The notes beneath the pieces were generated by a model. The model saw only the letters and a program-made list of their open reading frames with translations, ran no database searches and was not told the DNA's origin. Shown here in pieces: positions 60,455-64,000 of a stretch of 64,000 bases of DNA (positions are counted from its first letter, which is position 1; every line of letters begins with the position of its first letter). The translations under genes were made by a program, and so were the position numbers. The stretch comes from JBBQXK01 sp038251625 (GTDB lineage Bacteria; Pseudomonadota; Alphaproteobacteria; Rhodobacterales; Rhodobacteraceae). The stretch spans positions 12,775 to 76,774 of the forward strand of contig JBBSBE010000005.1 in assembly GCA_038251625.1 (NCBI GenBank), written 5' to 3'.

Positions 60455-62544
60455 GCCCGCCCACGGTCGGCGCCCCGGCCCGTTCGGGCGGTTATGCCAC
60501 GGCGCCGGGTCGGCCCTCGCCCCTCGGCGCGACGCCCGTGGCGGATGGGGTGAACTTTGCCGTCTATTCCGCCAATGCGACGGCGATGGCGCTTTGTCTG
60601 TTCTCCGAAGACGGCCGGCGCGAGCTTGCGCGATTGCCGTTTCCCGAACGGGACGGTGGTGTGTGGCACATGCATGTGGCGGGGCTGATGCCGGGCGCGC
60701 TTTACGGCTACCGCGCCGAGGGCCCCTATGCCCCGGAACGGGGCCACAGGTTCAACCCCAACAAGCTGTTGATGGACCCTTACGCCAAGGGGCTGGAGGG
60801 ACGGCTTCGGTGGTCGGATGCACTGATGGGCTACAAGGTGGGCAGCCCGCGTGGGGATCTGAGCTTCGATACCCGCGACAGCGCCTTTGCCGTACCAAAA
60901 TCAGTGGTCGTGGATACGGCCTTCAACTGGGGCGATGATGCCCCGCCGCGCCGCCCGTGGTCAGAGACGGTAATCTATGAGGCGCATGTAAAGGGGCTGA
61001 CGGCGCAGAAAGAGGATGTGCCAAAGGGCCTGCGCGGCACCTATCTGGGTGTGGCCAGCGACCGGATGCTGGAACACCTGCATCATCTTGGCGTGACGGC
61101 GGTGGAGCTGTTGCCGGTGCATAGCTTCCTTGACGACCGGTTTCTGGTCAGCCGGGGTTTGCGCAACTACTGGGGCTACCAATCCGTCGGCTTTTTCTGC
61201 CCCGACAGCCGGTACATGAGCCGCGATGCCCTTTGGGAATTTCGCGCCATGGTGCGGCGGCTGCATGCGGCGGGGATCGAGGTGATCCTCGATGTGGTCT
61301 ACAATCACACAGGCGAAGGTGATGAATTCGGCCCGACGCTTTCACTGCGTGGCCTCGACAACGCAACCTATTACCGGCTGCGGGACGGCGGGCGGTTTTA
61401 CGTGAACGACACCGGCACAGGCAATACGCTTGATCTGACCCAGCCCCCCGTGCTGCGCCTGGTGATGGATTCGATGCGCTATTGGGTTCAGGGCTGCCAT
61501 GTCGATGGCTTCCGCTTCGATCTGGCCACCGTGTTGGGGCGCGAGGCGGGGGGGTTCGATCCGCGTGGCGGCTTTTTCGACGCGCTGCTGCAGGATCCGG
61601 TGCTGGCCGAGGTAAAGTTGATCGCCGAACCGTGGGATATCGGCCCCGGGGGGTATCAGCTTGGCGGCTATCCGCACCCGTTTCACGAATGGAATGACCG
61701 CTACCGCGACGGGGTGCGCCGGTTCTGGCGCGGGGATGCAGGGATGGCGCCCGATCTGGCCAAGCGTATTCTGGGCAGCGCCGAGCGGTTCGATCATTCG
61801 GGGCGGGCGGCCACCTCCTCGATCAACCTGCTGACCGCCCACGATGGGTTCACGCTGGAGGACGTGGTCTCCTTCACCGTCAAGCGCAACCTTGCCAACG
61901 GCGAGGAGAACCGCGACGGCCATTCCGATAACCACTCTGACAATCTGGGGGTTGAGGGGCCGACGGATGACCCTTCCATCCGCGCCGCGCGCGACTTGCG
62001 CAAGCGCAACATGCTTGCCACGCTGATGCTGTGCCAGGGCACGCCGATGGTGCTGGCGGGCGATGAGATCGGCAACAGCCAGGACGGCAACAACAATGCC
62101 TATGCGCAGGACAACGCCACAGGCTGGGTCAACTGGGACGGCGCAGATACCGCACTGGCGGCGTTCGTGGGGCATCTGGCGCGGGTACGCGCGGCACATC
62201 CGGTGCTCCGGCAGCAACGTTTCCTGCACGCGCGGCCCCGGCCCGAGGACCAGCTGACCGATGTGATCTGGCGCCGCGCCGATGGCGCCGTACCGCGGCC
62301 AGAGGATTGGCACGATGCCGAATTCCGCTGTCTGGCGGTAGAATTGCGGATGGGCGGCGACGGGGGGGGCGGCGCGATTTTCGCTGTCTTCAACGCAGGT
62401 GGCCCGGTCAAGCTGTCGCTTCCCGATACGGCCACGTGGCGACTGATCGTTGATACGTCCCGGCCCGATCTTGCGCCGCAAGCGCCCGCTTCGGGCGCGC
62501 AGGAGGTGCCGGGGCCTGTCGTACTGGTCTTTGAAAGTATCTGA
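60451..62544 (+). CDS. glgX: Glycogen debranching enzyme
   Basis: A 697-residue isoamylase-type GH13 enzyme cutting alpha-1,6 branches left by phosphorylase. An N-terminal CBM48 domain (PLGATPVADGVNFAVYSANATAMALCLF) precedes the barrel with VILDVVYNHTGEGDE, VDGFRFDLATVLGRE (nucleophile), LIAEPWDIGPGGYQLG (acid/base) and TAHDGFTLEDVVSF. The start is fixed by the ATGA overlap with glgA. Confidence 0.95.
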   Translation: MSPPTVGAPARSGGYATAPGRPSPLGATPVADGVNFAVYSANATAMALCLFSEDGRRELARLPFPERDGGVWHMHVAGLMPGALYGYRAEGPYAPERGHRFNPNKLLMDPYAKGLEGRLRWSDALMGYKVGSPRGDLSFDTRDSAFAVPKSVVVDTAFNWGDDAPPRRPWSETVIYEAHVKGLTAQKEDVPKGLRGTYLGVASDRMLEHLHHLGVTAVELLPVHSFLDDRFLVSRGLRNYWGYQSVGFFCPDSRYMSRDALWEFRAMVRRLHAAGIEVILDVVYNHTGEGDEFGPTLSLRGLDNATYYRLRDGGRFYVNDTGTGNTLDLTQPPVLRLVMDSMRYWVQGCHVDGFRFDLATVLGREAGGFDPRGGFFDALLQDPVLAEVKLIAEPWDIGPGGYQLGGYPHPFHEWNDRYRDGVRRFWRGDAGMAPDLAKRILGSAERFDHSGRAATSSINLLTAHDGFTLEDVVSFTVKRNLANGEENRDGHSDNHSDNLGVEGPTDDPSIRAARDLRKRNMLATLMLCQGTPMVLAGDEIGNSQDGNNNAYAQDNATGWVNWDGADTALAAFVGHLARVRAAHPVLRQQRFLHARPRPEDQLTDVIWRRADGAVPRPEDWHDAEFRCLAVELRMGGDGGGGAIFAVFNAGGPVKLSLPDTATWRLIVDTSRPDLAPQAPASGAQEVPGPVVLVFESI

Positions 62545-62560
62545 CGTTGGAGGAATTCGA

Positions 62561-64000
62561 ATGAGCGTTCACGTCGTGCCCACGGCGCCCATCGCGGGCC
62601 AGAAACCCGGAACATCCGGCCTGCGCAAGAAGACGCCCGTCTTCATGGGGCCGCACTATCTGGAAAACTTCGTGCAGGCGATCTTCGATACGGTAGGGGC
62701 CGAGGGCAAGACTTTTGTGCTGGGCGGAGACGGGCGCTATTTCAACGACCGGGCCGCGCAGGTCATCCTGCGGATGGCAGCGGCCAATGGTGCCGCGCGG
62801 GTGATCGTGGGGCAGGGCGCGATCCTGTCCACGCCCGCAGCGAGCCACCTGATCCGGCTGCGGCAGACCGATGGCGGGATCATCATGTCTGCCAGTCACA
62901 ATCCGGGCGGGCCGGAAGAGGATTTCGGGGTCAAGTTCAATATACCGAACGGCGGCCCCGCCCCCGAAGGCGTGACCGAGGCGATGTTTCGCCGCACCGA
63001 AACCATCCGCGAATATCGCATCTGGGAAGGCCAAGACGTGGATCTGTCGGTCGTCGGGTCCGGCATGCTTGGGCCGATGGCCGTGGACGTTGTGGACCCC
63101 GTGACCGACTATGCCGCGCTGATGGAAACGCTTTTCGATTTCCCGGCAATCGCTGCAATGTTCGCGGGCGGGTTTCGCATGCGGATGGATTCCATGTGTG
63201 CCGTAACGGGGCCATATGCCATTGATATACTTGAAAAGCGTCTGGGCGCCAAGGGTTCGGTGGTCAACGGCGCGCCCCTGCCGGATTTCGGCGGCATGCA
63301 CCCCGATCCGAACCCCACCTGGGCCAAGGCGCTGATGGATGAAATGTTCGGGCCGGATGCGCCCGATTTCGGCGCGGCGTCGGACGGTGACGGCGACCGC
63401 AACATGGTGGTGGGGCGGGGCATTTATGTCTCGCCCTCGGACAGCCTTGCCGTGCTTGCGGCCAACGCGCATCTTGCGCCGGGCTACAAGGCGGGCCTGA
63501 AGGGCGTTGCGCGGTCGATGCCGACCTCCGCCGCCGCCGACCGGGTGGCGGATGCGCTGGGGATCGGGAAGTACGAGACGCCCACGGGATGGAAATTCTT
63601 CGGCAATCTGCTGGATGCAGGCCGGGTGACCATCTGCGGCGAAGAGAGTTTCGGTACCGGGTCGGATCATGTGCGCGAAAAGGATGGCCTTTGGGCGATC
63701 CTTCTGTGGCTGAACATTCTGGCGGTGCGCAAGGAAAGTGTCGCCGACATTCTGGCTGCGCATTGGGCGAAGTTCGGGCGCAACTACTACAGCCGACATG
63801 ACTTTGAAGCGATCCCGACTGACCGCGCGGATGCGATGATGGCGGCACTGCGCGCGGCGCTGCCAGGATTGGCGGGCCGTGTGGTCGAGGGTCTGCAGAT
63901 CGCGTCGGCCGATGATTTTGCCTATGAAGATCCGGTCGATGGCTCGGTCTCGTCGCATCAGGGCGTACGCATCCTGTTCGCCGATGGCAGCCGGATCGTA
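62561..64000 (+). CDS. pgm: Alpha-D-glucose phosphate-specific phosphoglucomutase (cut by window edge)
   Basis: The first 480 codons are in view, with no stop before the edge. The enzyme interconverts glucose-1- and glucose-6-phosphate, joining the glg genes to central metabolism. The phosphoserine is Ser112 in IIMSASHNPGGPEEDFGVKFN and the metal loop is AASDGDGDRNMVV. GWKFFGNLLDAGRVTICGEESFGTGSDHVREKDG is the sugar-binding region. GGAGG lies just before ATG 62561, 16 bp after glgX. Confidence 0.95.
   Translation, partial: MSVHVVPTAPIAGQKPGTSGLRKKTPVFMGPHYLENFVQAIFDTVGAEGKTFVLGGDGRYFNDRAAQVILRMAAANGAARVIVGQGAILSTPAASHLIRLRQTDGGIIMSASHNPGGPEEDFGVKFNIPNGGPAPEGVTEAMFRRTETIREYRIWEGQDVDLSVVGSGMLGPMAVDVVDPVTDYAALMETLFDFPAIAAMFAGGFRMRMDSMCAVTGPYAIDILEKRLGAKGSVVNGAPLPDFGGMHPDPNPTWAKALMDEMFGPDAPDFGAASDGDGDRNMVVGRGIYVSPSDSLAVLAANAHLAPGYKAGLKGVARSMPTSAAADRVADALGIGKYETPTGWKFFGNLLDAGRVTICGEESFGTGSDHVREKDGLWAILLWLNILAVRKESVADILAAHWAKFGRNYYSRHDFEAIPTDRADAMMAALRAALPGLAGRVVEGLQIASADDFAYEDPVDGSVSSHQGVRILFADGSRIV

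Noticed and set aside
1..64000. CRISPR arrays, prophage, insertion sequences, tRNA or rRNA genes
   Set aside because: No regularly spaced repeats, transposase or phage structural genes, and no tRNA T-arm or acceptor pattern were found on reading the intergenic regions.

Overview
The window is a high-GC stretch of the chromosome of an alphaproteobacterium, almost certainly a member of the Rhodobacteraceae (Rhodobacter/Gemmobacter/Tabrizicola-like). The evidence is the codon bias, the lptF-lptG-lptD-surA-pdxA-rsmA order, family-restricted proteins (IalB, DUF4167, DUF6456/DUF6477 pair), a free-standing methyltetrahydrofolate:corrinoid methyltransferase of the split-methionine-synthase type, and a glgP-glgB-glgC-glgA-glgX-pgm operon. 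I see no rRNA or tRNA genes, prophage, transposase or CRISPR array. The DNA is gene-dense core genome, and many neighbours overlap by 1 or 4 bases.

Region by region. 1-5.3 kb: the end of a PPK2 polyphosphate kinase, a TetR regulator, a leftward one-carbon cluster (corrinoid methyltransferase, MetF-like reductase, 'virulence factor' small protein), then Ppx/GppA and rlmE. 5.4-13.2 kb: envelope genes (DUF882 peptidase, YcbB-type L,D-transpeptidase, lpxD with a dedicated ACP and ketoacyl synthase, IalB) and a HerA-like ATPase. 13.3-19.8 kb: guaA, a non-pyrrolysine MttB homologue, DUF6477/DUF6456, DUF4396, lipA. 20-25.4 kb: argS, SPOR protein, nagZ, scpA, scpB and a small basic protein, all in one direction. 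25.6-28.9 kb: a leftward cassette with a substrate-binding protein fused to a von Willebrand A domain, an XpaC protein and a second, homologous substrate-binding protein. 29-35 kb: mazG, a DUF922 HExxH protein, an M20 amidohydrolase, and an aminotransferase-agmatinase-DUF1499 operon. 35-38 kb: prfA-prmC and DUF4167. 38-45.5 kb: the LPS-transport/outer-membrane biogenesis operon. 45.7-52.4 kb: pepA, holC, an aspartic protease, marC, a YheS-like ABC-F protein, DUF6636, ndk, a TfoX C-terminal protein and an unlisted 42-residue ORF. 53-64 kb: the glycogen operon, cut by the right edge inside pgm.

How the genes work together. The glg operon covers both arms of glycogen turnover: pgm, glgC, glgA and glgB make it, glgP and glgX break it down. 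A LacI-type palindrome lies about 200 bp upstream. The corrinoid methyltransferase, MetF and MttB proteins point to folate/cobalamin methyl transfer, with the corrinoid partner outside the window. LpxD, the Lpt proteins and SurA serve lipid A and outer-membrane assembly.

The least explained items are the vWA/XpaC/substrate-binding cassette, the lpxD-ACP-KAS operon, two near-identical palindromes that each supply the stop codon of a gene, an orphan terminator hairpin with extra hairpins (candidate small RNA), and the 42-residue Q/P-rich ORF. All functions are inferred from sequence reading alone; no searches were run.
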